DNA of 64,000 bases from Paenibacillus tritici (GCF_013204885.1 NZ_JABMKX010000012.1:1-64000), one strand, 5' to 3'; shown: positions 36,379 to 46,482, numbered from the stretch's first letter. The notes: generated by a model not told the origin, from the letters alone. Numbers and translations are program-made.

Positions 36379-38189
36379 CCTGCCTCCTTCCTGCTCCTTA
36401 TAGGAATTCTGATCACGAATACCGCGCCTTGCCCCGGACTGCTCTGAAAGGATACCCCGTAAGGCTCGCCATATACGCGGCGGATACGCTGATGTACGTT
36501 GATAATGCCGATGCCGCCGCTTCCTTCTGCGCCGTCAAGCCTGGATTGGAGCTGGGCCGCCGCCGCTCCGCTCATACCCGCGCCGTTGTCTTTTACCGTA
36601 ATGGCAAGCTCGGAATTCCCGGCGTATCTGACCTCGATGGACAGCAGACCGTCCTCCTGATCGGCAATCCCGTGAAAAATCGCGTTCTCCACCAGCGGCT
36701 GAATGCTGAGCTTGGGAATCTCCTGCTCCGCAAGCGCCGGTTCGATTTCACTGTGGAACTCGATGCGGTTGAAATAGCGCACCTTCTGGATCACGATGTA
36801 ATGATCAATATGCTCCAGCTCTTCACGGATGGGAACCAGCCTGTTATCCGTTTTGGCAGTATAGCGGAGCATGGCAATCAGCGCCTCAGTCATCTCTACA
36901 ATTTTGTCCGAATGCTGCATGGTGGCGATCCATTTGACCGAATTCAATGTATTGTAGAGAAAATGGGGGCTGATCTGCGCCTGCAAGGCCCGGATCTCAG
37001 CCTCGACCTTCTGCTCCTGCTCCACGTAGATCCGTTCCACCAGCTGCTTCAATTCGGCCGACATCTGCTCGAACCGGCTGGCCATCACCCCAATCTCGTC
37101 ATTGGACCGGACCACAGGCAGGTTGTCGAATTTGCCCTGCTCCACAAGCGTCATATTGCGGATTAACTGCTTGATCGGCCGGGTAATCAGGTTCGACATA
37201 TACACAGAGCTGACCAGGGCGAATAACAGAAGCACAACGATGATCGTCCACAGGTTCCGCTTCAGGATATCGCTCTCGACAGCCAGCTCCTCCACCGGCA
37301 TATACATATACGTCTTCCAGTCATGCTCCTCGAACGGCGCCTGGATCAGAATATAATCCTTGCCCGATACACGGACGATCTGCCGGTCAAGGCCTGCGGT
37401 AAGCACCCCTTCACGCACCGGAAACAGTGACCTGAACGGCTGTCCGATCAGGCTGTAATTGTTATTGAATATAATCCTGCCGTTGTCGTCTGCGACCGTG
37501 AAGGCAGAGCGGTTCCCGGCCTGCATCCGTTTGTTCAGCCGGTTGATGAAGTCAATATCCACGCTGACGGCCATGACACCGAGCAGCTTGCCATTCTCCA
37601 TATCGAATATTTTGCGCAAATTATAAATGGCCCAGTTGTCGTCTCCCTTGGTCTGCATATCCAGCCTTGTCGGCAAATCACGCGTAATATCGTCGGAGCG
37701 CAGGAAATCGTTGAACCATGCCTCATTCCTGGGATGATAGGTGTAATCAATAGGCTTGTTCGGAGCGATATAGAGGTCGCTGCCCTTATTCAAATTGTAT
37801 ACATAAATGGAGATCGCGCGGTCCTTCATCGTAATGTAATTCATCAGCAATTGCGTGGCTTGCAGTTCGTTGGGGACGGAGCTGTCATGCAGATAATTCT
37901 GGACCGGGTAATTCTCCTGCGAGACGGCGGAAATATAGCTGTTAATCCCGTAGCTGGAGATGAGGGAGATCTGCTTCGTATCCTCCAGGAACTCTTCAAT
38001 ACGGATGTTCGACTGCCTCGTAATATCGGCCAGCAGATCCGTATATTTGCGCTCCAGCATCTGCTGGGAGGAGATATAAGAGTTCACAGACATGATAATG
38101 ACCGGGATCAGAATGGCCAGCAGAAAAAAGAACATCATTTTGTTCTTCACACTCACAAAGCGGCGGGTCTGGGCTAAGTTATATTTCAA
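36375..38189 (-). CDS. YesM-type sensor histidine kinase B
   Basis: 604 residues from TTG 38189 with GGAGG 7 nt upstream. First membrane segment around residues 17-38, dCache-like extracellular sensor to about 300, second membrane segment near 310-330, HAMP, then the His_kinase domain with phospho-His409 in QISPHFLYN and an ATPase domain with PLVENAIFHGIADQ and DNGAGM. It is the first gene of a two-gene unit with response regulator B. Confidence 0.92.
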   Translation of the reverse strand: MKYNLAQTRRFVSVKNKMMFFFLLAILIPVIIMSVNSYISSQQMLERKYTDLLADITRQSNIRIEEFLEDTKQISLISSYGINSYISAVSQENYPVQNYLHDSSVPNELQATQLLMNYITMKDRAISIYVYNLNKGSDLYIAPNKPIDYTYHPRNEAWFNDFLRSDDITRDLPTRLDMQTKGDDNWAIYNLRKIFDMENGKLLGVMAVSVDIDFINRLNKRMQAGNRSAFTVADDNGRIIFNNNYSLIGQPFRSLFPVREGVLTAGLDRQIVRVSGKDYILIQAPFEEHDWKTYMYMPVEELAVESDILKRNLWTIIVVLLLFALVSSVYMSNLITRPIKQLIRNMTLVEQGKFDNLPVVRSNDEIGVMASRFEQMSAELKQLVERIYVEQEQKVEAEIRALQAQISPHFLYNTLNSVKWIATMQHSDKIVEMTEALIAMLRYTAKTDNRLVPIREELEHIDHYIVIQKVRYFNRIEFHSEIEPALAEQEIPKLSIQPLVENAIFHGIADQEDGLLSIEVRYAGNSELAITVKDNGAGMSGAAAAQLQSRLDGAEGSGGIGIINVHQRIRRVYGEPYGVSFQSSPGQGAVFVIRIPIRSRKEAG

Positions 38190-38600
38190 ATGATAACCTC
38201 CAAGTGGCAGCGATGATGGTGTAACTGATAGAATACCTCTAATGATAGACTCCCGGGGGCTTTCTTTCTACCCTGCGCTGCATGTCTTTTTTTTACTCTT
38301 TTTGCTCTCTTTTTTACCTCTGGGGGCCTGGAGGACTATCCGGCTGGCAGGATTCCACTATCCCCCCGCGCAGCATCGTATGCTGCGGATTTCCCGCCAT
38401 AACCCAGATCGTAAAGAAAGGAACAAAAACAGTAAAAAAGCTTGATTTTATAGTGCTGTCCATTCCCTTAACATTCTCGGTGAAGAGATACGGCAATGAA
38501 CAGGGAGGTTGCGGTGCCTATGCAGAAATAGCCCGGAATGGACAGTGCGATTCATACTACAGATTGTTACTGCATCAGAATGACAAGAGGTATCCAAGTA
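38190..38600. other. Intergenic region between kinase B and the SLH GH-A protein, left part
   Basis: The two flanking genes are divergent, so both promoters should lie in 38190-38720. I could not pick out a convincing -35/-10 pair. Several T-rich and A-rich tracts occur near 38284-38320 and 38420-38440. No gene is apparent. Confidence 0.4.
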
Positions 38601-38640
38601 GAAACAGCTACACCGTCCTTATTAAGGACGGTACCGTTTC
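38601..38640. repeat. Hairpin with ACCGTCCTTA core, second copy of the 10155 type
   Basis: ACCGTCCTTA and TAAGGACGGT are exact complements around one base, and outer GAAAC/GTTTC extend the stem. It shares the GTCC...AAGGACGGT core with the 10155-10192 hairpin. It lies 81 bp before the start of the SLH protein and would be in its 5' UTR if transcription begins upstream. Confidence 0.5.
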
Positions 38641-38720
38641 AGCGAGAAATAGAAGGATAAGTTATCAGGTGAAACCTATAAATTCTTATATTTCATAAAA
38701 ACACAAGAGGTGAGATTCTA

Positions 38721-41700
38721 TTGAGGCTGCATCTTAAACGTTCACTGATATCCATGCTGGTATTCCTGACTATTCTGCCCTCCACATTAGCAAGCGCTTC
38801 CACGGATCAGTTGTCTGATCCGCTGCCGGTCCCGGAGTCTGCTCCTGAACAAATACAGCTGGAGCAGCCGCAACAGGAACAGTTGCAGCAGGATCAAGTG
38901 CAACAGAAGGAGGTTAACGCTGAGGCGGCTCCGCTGTACCAATGGAGCTTCCACCCCGGGCAGGTCGTGGACCGTGTCTCAGTGGTGAACAGCGTCTATC
39001 CTGCTGCCGGGGCTGAACGTGCCGAGCTTAAAGGGGTTGCGTCGATTGTATACGACGACCAGCGCGGAGAAGTCCTCTCCTTACCCGGCGGCGGGAATGG
39101 CACCGGCTGGCTGAAGCTGCCGGATCAGCTCTACAGCGGAATCGAAGATGAGCTGTCCATCTCCTTTTGGGCAAATATCGACTCGTCCTCAGGCGCCTAT
39201 TCGCGTCTGCTCTCCTCGACCATTGCCGGGAAGGGACTGACAAACGCGGGAGTCAGCGGATGGCAGGATTCCGAGTTTATTGTGATTGCCGGGGACGGTA
39301 CGTTCAGCAACCGTATATATACCGGGACCAATCCAAATGCAGTTGCCAGCTACAAGGGTGATATCGTCTGGAACCGTAATCCCGCCAGAGGCAAGTGGCA
39401 GCAAGTCGTCATTACGATGACTAGCAGCGGGGCCTACGAAGTATACCTGGACGGTGTTCCCGTCGGCATCAAAGGTCTCGATCCGGGCAAAAGCTCATCC
39501 GGAGCAACCATGTCCTCTGTTCTGGAGCATTTCTTCTCGCGTGATTATCTGAACGCCTTGAAATTCAATGATTTCGGCAGATCGCTCTATACCTCGGATG
39601 GAGATATCAAGGGGAAATTCGACGATCTGCGGGTCTACAATGTCCAGTTAGATGCCAATCAGGTAAGCGCACTCTATGCGGCGACGAAGCATGAAGAGAA
39701 CACTTCAGCCAAGCCGGCCAAAATCTCGGTCGATCTGGCAGACCGCTCGCTCGGACCTGTATTCCATGGCTCTTCCGGCGCACTGTATGCGATCAGCGAG
39801 CCGAATGTGCCGGATATCAATACACTGATTCCGATCAAGCCCTCGCATATCTCCCAGAAGCCGCCGAACGGTATTCAGCATCCGACTGGCGACGCGCTCC
39901 GGGTGTCGGACTATTTCTTCGAGGCCGGCGGGGAAGCTGTAAATATCGTTATGCAGGATTATTATCAGCATTGGTACTATCCGTCCAGAACGGCTAACGA
40001 ATATATTCAGGAAGCCGTCATTCCGATTACAACGGCCGTCAAAGCCTATAAAGAGCAATGGGAGGCCGCGAATCCGGGGCGGGATGCGGATGCCAGATTC
40101 ATCTATATCCCGTTCAATGAGCCTGAGCAGAACAATACCCGTTATCCCCAGCTCCTGTCAGATAACCAGACGGGCAAGAATTCAAGAGCCGTATTCAACA
40201 GCGACTGGCTGGCGGTAACGAAGAAGATCAAAGAGATTGACCCCGGCGCAGTCATTTCGGGAGTGAATCTAACCCAATACGGAGCCAAGGTATTCGAGGA
40301 TTTCATTCCCTACTGCGTAGAGAACGACTGTCTGCCGGACATTATCAGCTGGCATATGCTGTGGGACAAAGCCTTCAACCAGGCTCCCTCGAACGTAGCC
40401 ACCTTCCGGACGGTGGAAGCGGGGTCTGTGCAGCGCTATAAAGAGCTGTACCCGGACCGGACGGTTCCCTTCCCGATCAAGGTAGACATCAATGAGTATG
40501 CCGCAACCTCAGAGATTGCCGTAGGCGGCTCGCTGATTCATTACATCGCACGTTATGATGAGCTGAAAATGAACAGCATGCTGCCGTATTGGAATACGGC
40601 CAACTCCTACGGGTCCCTGCTCGCCGGGCAGAACGAGCCTAACGGCGCATGGTGGCTCTACAAATGGTATGCCGATATGATGGGCGGCGACATGGCCAAG
40701 ATTGAGGTCATCAACGCCAGACATGAGAATGACGCCTTCGGCCCCGGCTTGTACGGACTAAGCTCCATTCAGGACAACAAAAAACAGGTCGGTATCGCGT
40801 TCGGAGGCACACAAGGAGACGGCCAGATCGTGTTCAACAACGTGACCGGCAACGGGAACAGCCCCTCCTTCCTCACAGACGCAGAAGCCGTGCATATCAC
40901 CGTTTGGCACGCTGGATATACAGGCTTGACCGGTTTTCTCGTAGAGCCTACCCAGATTCTGGACCGCGATTATCCCGTCAAGAACGGCTCGGTCACTCTG
41001 GATGTCAACCTGAACGATTACACCTCGGCGTATTATGCAGTCATTACTCCGGCGGTAGATCATGCCCCGAAGGAGACTTTCTATCAGCGCTTCGAGGCTG
41101 AGAATGCAGAGGTGCGGACCAATGTGACCCTGACGGATCACTATCCGCGCAAGAGCACCGGACGCTCCGCCTCGAACGGCCAGTATGTCCAGGGCATCAA
41201 GGCTGCGGACAGCCTGGTGAAGTGGACCGAGGTTACAGTTCCGGCAGACGGGAGCTACCGTCTGGATCTGATTGGAGGCAGCGGCGCTACCTCCACCCTG
41301 CGCAATCAATCCAACACCGGAGATGCGAATCAGCGCATCAATTCCGAATGGTTCATCAAGATTGACGATCAGCCGGCAACGAAGGTGGTTCTGCGTGCGG
41401 ATTACAACATGCAGCTGCTGGGAGGCAATACGATTTTTGCCGATCTGACGCAAGGGACGCATTCCATCAGCATCAGCAAATACAACCCGGATTCGGGAGA
41501 AGCAGGCCAGGGCGAATCCACCCTTGATGCGATCGAACTAACGTATAGCGGCTTACCGGGCGCACACCCCAATTACCGTGTACAGGCGGAATTCGCCGAC
41601 TACGACCCTGCGCTGGGGTTGTCGAGAGAGAGCAGCCTTGAAGGCTTCGAGGGCGCCGGATATGTGACCGGTTACGGCAGCAGCCAGGACGCCAATACCC

Positions 41701-43889
41701 GGTTTGTGGTAAGTGTGCTGCAAGACGGCATGTATGATCTGCAGATCCGCTATGCAGCATCAGGCGTAGGCAAAATGCAAATTCAACATGACCGCAAACC
41801 GCTCGTGGATCTGCCTGTTACGGATACCGGCGGACAATGGAAGACCGCTACAGTACCAACCTTCTTACGGACAGGTATTAATCTGGTTGATGTGCGTTCC
41901 AGCGCTGCACTTAGCCTGGATTATATTAACGCTGCCTTCGTCAGCCAGACTTCTGTATATTCCGTTGAGGCAGAGGCGGCAACGGTCGTAGGTACTCCGG
42001 CCGGCTCCGAGCTGCCGCTCATCCGTGAGGATGCCTTTGCCAAATACGCTTCAGGCGGCAAATATGTGAACGGCATTACCTCCTACGACGGAGCAGAGCG
42101 GTATCTGGAGCTGAAGGACATCACAGTGTCCAAAGCAGGCACTTACAAGCTGGTCGTCACCTACGCAAACGGTGAAAGCGCCGGGACGCACGCCTACAAC
42201 AATGACGTTGTTGAACGGTATGCGCAAGTAAGCGTCAACGGCGGCGAGCCGCAGACCGTCTTTTTCAAGAATACTATCTCATGGCAGCAGTTCGCCACTC
42301 AGACCTTTGATGTTGAGCTGAAGGCCGGCACCAACAGCATCCGCTTCTCCAATAACAATACGTATGACGGCGGCTCCAATCCTTATGGAGGAACCGGCGC
42401 ACAAGGCTTCACTCCTTACACAGCGGTCCCGCACCAATACGCACCTGCGTTCGACCGGTTCGATATTTATCCGCGCCATACGCTTGTGACTGACGGCGGC
42501 GGCGATCCTGGCGGCGGTAACAACGGCGGCGGTGATCCTGGCGGCGGCAATAGCGGCGGCGGTGATCCTGGCGGCGGCAACAACGGCGGCGGTGATCCTG
42601 GCGGCGGCAACAACGGCGGTGGCGATCCTGGCGGCGGCAACAACGGCGGTGGCGATCCTGGCGGCGGCAACAACGGCGGCGGTGATCCTGGCGGCGGCAA
42701 TAGCGGCGGCGGTGATCCTGGCGGTGGTAACAATAGCGGTACGAACGCCGGTAACGGCAACGGCGGTGGGACTACCGTTGGTTCGGTCACCCCTGTTCAG
42801 CCGGAAGCACCAAGCGGCAGCGGCCATCTGACCGTCGAAGCAGAGGTTACAGGAGCTACTGCAACAGCCACATTGGATGCCCAGAAGGTAAAATCTGCGG
42901 AACAGCTCACCGTCTCGTCTCCGCTCGGCACCTTCCACTTCCCTCTAAAAGCGGTTGATACCGCTGCTTGGGGACAGCAATTGGGAACCGAGGACTGGAA
43001 GCTTAAGGTCAGTATAACGGTCCTGCCGGAACAGCGGCAGCAAGAGATCCTTCAGGCTGTCCTGGCAGCCAAGGGCAAATTAATCAGCCCTGCCATTGAA
43101 TACAAGGTAACGGCTGAAGCCAATGGACGTACGGTGGAGATCCCGGGGTTCAAGGACAGCTATTCCCGGCACACCTTGCAGCTCGATGCTCCGGCGGACA
43201 GCCGTAATACCACCGTGGTGCGGATTGAGAAGGACGGAAGCTTCACCTTCGTTCCGGCTGTCATCAACGGCACCGGTGTAACCTTTTACAGTCCAAGCAA
43301 CGGCACGTTTGCGGTAATTTCAAGCAACAAGACATTCGAGGATATCAAGGGGCACTGGGCACAGGCATCCGTCGAAAAGCTGGCCTCAAAGCTCATCCTC
43401 ACCGGCTTAACGGACAGCAAGTTTGCACCGAACGCTACCACAACGCGTGCAGAATTCGCTGCGATGATGGTTCGTGCACTGGGCTACTCCTCCTCCGGTT
43501 CGGCAGACGTTTCGTTCAAGGATATCCCCTCCGGTGCGTGGTATAACGGAAGCGTCGGAACAGCCGCTGAGCTGGGTCTGGTGCGGGGCGGAACGGACAA
43601 TAATTTCCGGCCGAACGACATCATTACCCGCCAGGAGATGACCGTTATTCTGGTTAAGGCGATGGCCCTTGCAGGCTCGCCGCTCCCAGCTTCAGAGCTT
43701 CAGCCTGCAGCCTTCAAGGATGCAGGCAAGATTGCAGGCTGGGCGCAGCAGGATGTAGCCAAGGCAGTTCAGGCCGGCCTGATCACCGGAACACCGGCTG
43801 GTCAATTCCAGCCGGGTCAATCCGCTACCCGTGCGGAAGCAGCAACTGTCATCCTCAGATTGCTAATGCAGGCGAAATTAATGAACTAA
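38721..43889 (+). CDS. SLH-anchored multidomain glycoside hydrolase, clan GH-A-like, family unassigned
   Basis: 1,722 residues from TTG 38721, with AGGTGA 7 nt upstream. Order: signal peptide (1-27); Gln-rich stretch (about 43-65); LamG/concanavalin-like domain (75-325); TIM-barrel-like module (about 330-770) with candidate acid/base Glu467 in PFNEPEQ and nucleophile Glu592 in DINEY; three CBM6/35-like beta-sandwiches (about 780-1245) starting FEAENAEV, YRVQAEFADY and YSVEAEAATV; a Gly-Asp-Pro repeat linker (1258-1345); a beta domain; three SLH domains (1537-1720). The two glutamates on strands 4 and 7 are the clan GH-A pattern. I cannot name the family; GH39- or GH30-related is possible. The CBMs suggest a xylan- or pectin-type substrate. 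It is divergent from kinase B, and a terminator follows it. Confidence 0.8.
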   Translation: MRLHLKRSLISMLVFLTILPSTLASASTDQLSDPLPVPESAPEQIQLEQPQQEQLQQDQVQQKEVNAEAAPLYQWSFHPGQVVDRVSVVNSVYPAAGAERAELKGVASIVYDDQRGEVLSLPGGGNGTGWLKLPDQLYSGIEDELSISFWANIDSSSGAYSRLLSSTIAGKGLTNAGVSGWQDSEFIVIAGDGTFSNRIYTGTNPNAVASYKGDIVWNRNPARGKWQQVVITMTSSGAYEVYLDGVPVGIKGLDPGKSSSGATMSSVLEHFFSRDYLNALKFNDFGRSLYTSDGDIKGKFDDLRVYNVQLDANQVSALYAATKHEENTSAKPAKISVDLADRSLGPVFHGSSGALYAISEPNVPDINTLIPIKPSHISQKPPNGIQHPTGDALRVSDYFFEAGGEAVNIVMQDYYQHWYYPSRTANEYIQEAVIPITTAVKAYKEQWEAANPGRDADARFIYIPFNEPEQNNTRYPQLLSDNQTGKNSRAVFNSDWLAVTKKIKEIDPGAVISGVNLTQYGAKVFEDFIPYCVENDCLPDIISWHMLWDKAFNQAPSNVATFRTVEAGSVQRYKELYPDRTVPFPIKVDINEYAATSEIAVGGSLIHYIARYDELKMNSMLPYWNTANSYGSLLAGQNEPNGAWWLYKWYADMMGGDMAKIEVINARHENDAFGPGLYGLSSIQDNKKQVGIAFGGTQGDGQIVFNNVTGNGNSPSFLTDAEAVHITVWHAGYTGLTGFLVEPTQILDRDYPVKNGSVTLDVNLNDYTSAYYAVITPAVDHAPKETFYQRFEAENAEVRTNVTLTDHYPRKSTGRSASNGQYVQGIKAADSLVKWTEVTVPADGSYRLDLIGGSGATSTLRNQSNTGDANQRINSEWFIKIDDQPATKVVLRADYNMQLLGGNTIFADLTQGTHSISISKYNPDSGEAGQGESTLDAIELTYSGLPGAHPNYRVQAEFADYDPALGLSRESSLEGFEGAGYVTGYGSSQDANTRFVVSVLQDGMYDLQIRYAASGVGKMQIQHDRKPLVDLPVTDTGGQWKTATVPTFLRTGINLVDVRSSAALSLDYINAAFVSQTSVYSVEAEAATVVGTPAGSELPLIREDAFAKYASGGKYVNGITSYDGAERYLELKDITVSKAGTYKLVVTYANGESAGTHAYNNDVVERYAQVSVNGGEPQTVFFKNTISWQQFATQTFDVELKAGTNSIRFSNNNTYDGGSNPYGGTGAQGFTPYTAVPHQYAPAFDRFDIYPRHTLVTDGGGDPGGGNNGGGDPGGGNSGGGDPGGGNNGGGDPGGGNNGGGDPGGGNNGGGDPGGGNNGGGDPGGGNSGGGDPGGGNNSGTNAGNGNGGGTTVGSVTPVQPEAPSGSGHLTVEAEVTGATATATLDAQKVKSAEQLTVSSPLGTFHFPLKAVDTAAWGQQLGTEDWKLKVSITVLPEQRQQEILQAVLAAKGKLISPAIEYKVTAEANGRTVEIPGFKDSYSRHTLQLDAPADSRNTTVVRIEKDGSFTFVPAVINGTGVTFYSPSNGTFAVISSNKTFEDIKGHWAQASVEKLASKLILTGLTDSKFAPNATTTRAEFAAMMVRALGYSSSGSADVSFKDIPSGAWYNGSVGTAAELGLVRGGTDNNFRPNDIITRQEMTVILVKAMALAGSPLPASELQPAAFKDAGKIAGWAQQDVAKAVQAGLITGTPAGQFQPGQSATRAEAATVILRLLMQAKLMN
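42491..42740 (+). repeat. In-frame 30-bp tandem repeat coding a GGGDPGGGNN linker
   Basis: About eight units, each GGCGGCGGTGATCCTGGCGG plus ten more bases ending GGCAACAAC, with AGC variants at the ninth codon. It codes for a flexible linker between the last CBM-like domain and the C-terminal domains. The opposite-strand Pro-rich frame is an artefact. Confidence 0.9.
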
Positions 43890-43992
43890 AGACATGCGGC
43901 ATCATACTCCCCCCTGCCGGGGCTGATCCACAGTTATAGCTCCGGCAAGTTGGGACAGACGATGTCCATGCCCAACACCATATAGATTATAA

Positions 43993-44032
43993 AGAGCAGC
44001 GATTCTTCTGTTACCTGGAGAATCGCTGCTCT
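43993..44032 (+). terminator. Terminator-like hairpin after the SLH GH-A gene
   Basis: AGAGCAGCGATTCT and AGAATCGCTGCTCT are exact 14-bp complements around a 12-nt loop, about 100 bp past the stop. The following GCTGTTTCGGG is only weakly T-rich. Confidence 0.6.
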
Positions 44033-44235
44033 GCTGTTTCGGGTTAAATGCGGCTAGGTATTTTGTGAAATACAATACTTGTTCTGGCATACGTATTAAA
44101 GCAAGTTTTTCGACAACTAAAGTGATAAAATATTTGCAGCAAGCCGATTGTTTCTGTAGTGAAATTATACCTTATGCTGTGATTCTGAAAAATCAATTAT
44201 GCAATTTTAGAAAATACTAATTTTGAGAGGATCTT

Positions 44236-45171
44236 ATGTCATATAAATTAAAGACTTTGCAAAAAGAGCTTGCAGCGCTCGTAGATCGTTATACCGTCAG
44301 AGATGGGGATCTTTATACCGAAATCTCTAATCTTCTATTTTCCAGACATTCTATTCCTTATCGTTCCAACCGAATAGAGCCTCCTTACAAGATCGACAAG
44401 CCTTCGATTTATATTATTGTTCAAGGAGTAAAGGATGTCATATTGGGTGAAGAGCGTTTTAGGTATGGTCCTCCGAATTACCTTGTTGCCTCAATGGATT
44501 TACCGATAATCGCCGAGGTACTTGAAGCTTCCGCTGAATTCCCTAATTTGTCCTGTAAAATTGAATTTACACGTAGCAACATTTTAGAGCTGTTAAGCCA
44601 TGACGCGCTAACGGTAAGTCACAGGGGGAAGTCAAGCCGCAGTTTGAACGTGGCAGAATTAGATGTATCTGTGCTGGATGCTGTCGTGAGACTGGTTGGT
44701 CTGCTGGATAAACCGGCGGACATCCCGGTGCTTGCCCCGTTGTTTACAAAAGAAATTCTATATAGAGTGCTGCACGGCGAGCACGGTAGCTCACTTAGAC
44801 AAATTGTCACGGATGGTACTCCTGCTATTCATATACAAAACGCAATCCAACACCTTTTGAATCATTTTCAAGAGTCTTTTCAAGTTGAAGACCTGGCGGA
44901 TATCGCCAAGATGAGTGTGCCGTCATTTCACCGGCATTTTAAGCAAATTACCGCGATGAGTCCGATTCAGTTTCAGAAGCAGCTGAGGCTTCAAGAGGCC
45001 CGGCAGCTTTTAATCATGGAGGAGTCATTGAGTATCGCAGATACAGCATTCCAAGTTGGTTACGAAAGTCCAACGCAATTCATCCGTGAATATTCGCGGA
45101 TGTTTGGCATTTCTCCAAAAAAAGATATGCGTCGCCTAAAAAAAGCGGATGAGCATGGATTAGATATATAA
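44236..45171 (+). CDS. AraC-family regulator with AraC_N-type sensor domain
   Basis: 311 residues. The N-terminal domain has RHSIPYRSNRIEPPYKIDKPS and YIIVQGVKDVILGEERFRYGP, typical of the AraC_N group. The DNA-binding part has MSVPSFHRHFKQITAMSPIQFQK and ends EYSRMFGISPKKD. GAGAGGATCTT precedes the ATG. This group commonly neighbours aldo/keto reductases or other oxidoreductases, as here. It differs in sensor type from the two cupin-type regulators at 11.9 and 17 kb. Confidence 0.9.
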   Translation: MSYKLKTLQKELAALVDRYTVRDGDLYTEISNLLFSRHSIPYRSNRIEPPYKIDKPSIYIIVQGVKDVILGEERFRYGPPNYLVASMDLPIIAEVLEASAEFPNLSCKIEFTRSNILELLSHDALTVSHRGKSSRSLNVAELDVSVLDAVVRLVGLLDKPADIPVLAPLFTKEILYRVLHGEHGSSLRQIVTDGTPAIHIQNAIQHLLNHFQESFQVEDLADIAKMSVPSFHRHFKQITAMSPIQFQKQLRLQEARQLLIMEESLSIADTAFQVGYESPTQFIREYSRMFGISPKKDMRRLKKADEHGLDI

Positions 45172-45282
45172 ATTTCAAATATTGATAGGATTAGGCAGTT
45201 TTTTGATTTGATTGTGTTACCGGCTGCTATAGCAATGAATTTATAATTTGGATAGTAATTAAAACTATTCCCGGAGGTAATT

Positions 45283-46338
45283 ATGCAAAATATTAAACTT
45301 GGTAAATCTGGTCTTGAGGTTTCACCCATCTGTATCGGTTGCATGGGCTTTGGAGACCCGTCAGTCGGCTACCCTTCCTGGTCAATCAGAGAGGAAGAGA
45401 GCCGCTCTGTAATTAAATATGCCGTTGAGGCCGGGATCAGCTTCTTTGATACTGCTAATATGTATTCTCAAGGGACAAGCGAGGAGATCATCGGCAGGGC
45501 GCTCAAGGATTTCACTACACGCGAAAATATCGTCATAGCTACAAAACTTGGTGCTCCCATGCGCTCTGGACCTAACTCGTTCGGTCTCTCGCGGAAATCA
45601 ATTCTGACTGAAATTGATTACAGCTTGCGTCGTCTTGGGACGGATTACATTGATCTTTACCAAATTCATCGCGCTGACCCCTTTACTCCATGGGAAGAGA
45701 CTCTGGAAGCACTTCATGATCTAGTAAAGATGGGCAAAGTGCGCTATTTGGGAGCCTCAACGATGAGGACTTGGCAGTTCGCTAAAGCTCTTCACATTCA
45801 GAAAGCGAATGGTTGGACACGTTTTATATCTATGCAACACAATTACAATTTGGTTGCCCGTGAGGAAGAAAACGAAATGATTCCACTCTGCGCCGACGAG
45901 GGTATTCAAACCCTTGTCTACAGCCCACTTGAGCGCGGGCTCCTGGCTCGCCCTTGGGGCGCAAACACGGTGCGCACTGAAGCCGAATCCGGGGCTGCCA
46001 AATTCTTCGAGGCAACTGCGGCAGCCGATCAGAATATTGTGGAAGCGGTCGGTAAAGTGGCAGAGGAACGTAGGGTCAGCCGTGCGGAAATCTCTCTTGC
46101 TTGGTTGTATCGTAATCCGGTTGTGGCTGCACCCATTGTGGGAGCGACCAAAACCAGCCACATTGATGCTGCAATTAAAGCGCTCGAAATCAAGTTGACA
46201 GACTCAGAAGTTGACCGGTTGGAGAATGCTTACACCCCTCGTATTGATGTGAATGTTAAAAACTCCGATCCGGAAGCGATTGTCAAAATGGCAGCAACCG
46301 TTGGAAACAACATTGCGGTCCCTATTGCTTCTAAGTGA
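45283..46338 (+). CDS. Aldo/keto reductase
   Basis: 351 residues with the family's TIM barrel. The catalytic tetrad is recognisable: Asp in FFDTANMY, Tyr in NMYSQGTSEE, Lys in VIATKLG and His in YQIHRAD. The NADPH-binding region has VYSPLERGLLAR and IVGATKTSHIDAAI. Reduces aldehydes or ketones with NADPH in the cytoplasm. GGAGGTAATT precedes the ATG. It is 111 nt after the AraC gene that probably controls it. Confidence 0.92.
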   Translation: MQNIKLGKSGLEVSPICIGCMGFGDPSVGYPSWSIREEESRSVIKYAVEAGISFFDTANMYSQGTSEEIIGRALKDFTTRENIVIATKLGAPMRSGPNSFGLSRKSILTEIDYSLRRLGTDYIDLYQIHRADPFTPWEETLEALHDLVKMGKVRYLGASTMRTWQFAKALHIQKANGWTRFISMQHNYNLVAREEENEMIPLCADEGIQTLVYSPLERGLLARPWGANTVRTEAESGAAKFFEATAAADQNIVEAVGKVAEERRVSRAEISLAWLYRNPVVAAPIVGATKTSHIDAAIKALEIKLTDSEVDRLENAYTPRIDVNVKNSDPEAIVKMAATVGNNIAVPIASK

Positions 46339-46356
46339 TTTGAGAGGACAAATAAG

Positions 46357-46425
46357 ATGCAGATTGGCACGCAGACACAAGCACCTGCAGCTCGCGCTGT
46401 TGGTTCACCGGATGAGTTCTATTAA
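46357..46425 (+). CDS. 22-residue frame after the aldo/keto reductase, possibly a truncated gene start
   Basis: ATG 46357 is preceded by GAGAGGACAAATAAG, a usable ribosome site. The frame codes for MQIGTQTQAPAARAVGSPDE plus FY and stops. It may be the beginning of a gene whose remainder was deleted, since the sequence after it gives no continuing frame and a terminator follows. It could also be chance. Confidence 0.3.
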   Translation: MQIGTQTQAPAARAVGSPDEFY

Positions 46426-46457
46426 ATAAAATAGGGTACGCCATACAAGAACCCGCT

Positions 46458-46482
46458 GAAGCTTGAGAAATCAAGCTTCTTT
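46458..46482 (+). terminator. Terminator of the AraC / aldo-keto reductase unit
   Basis: GAAGCTTGA and TCAAGCTTC pair perfectly around a GAAA tetraloop, followed by TTTG. Confidence 0.7.

Noticed and set aside
42279..42938. Minus-strand Ala/Ile-rich and Pro-rich frames
   Set aside because: They are read-throughs of the 30-bp linker repeat on the wrong strand.
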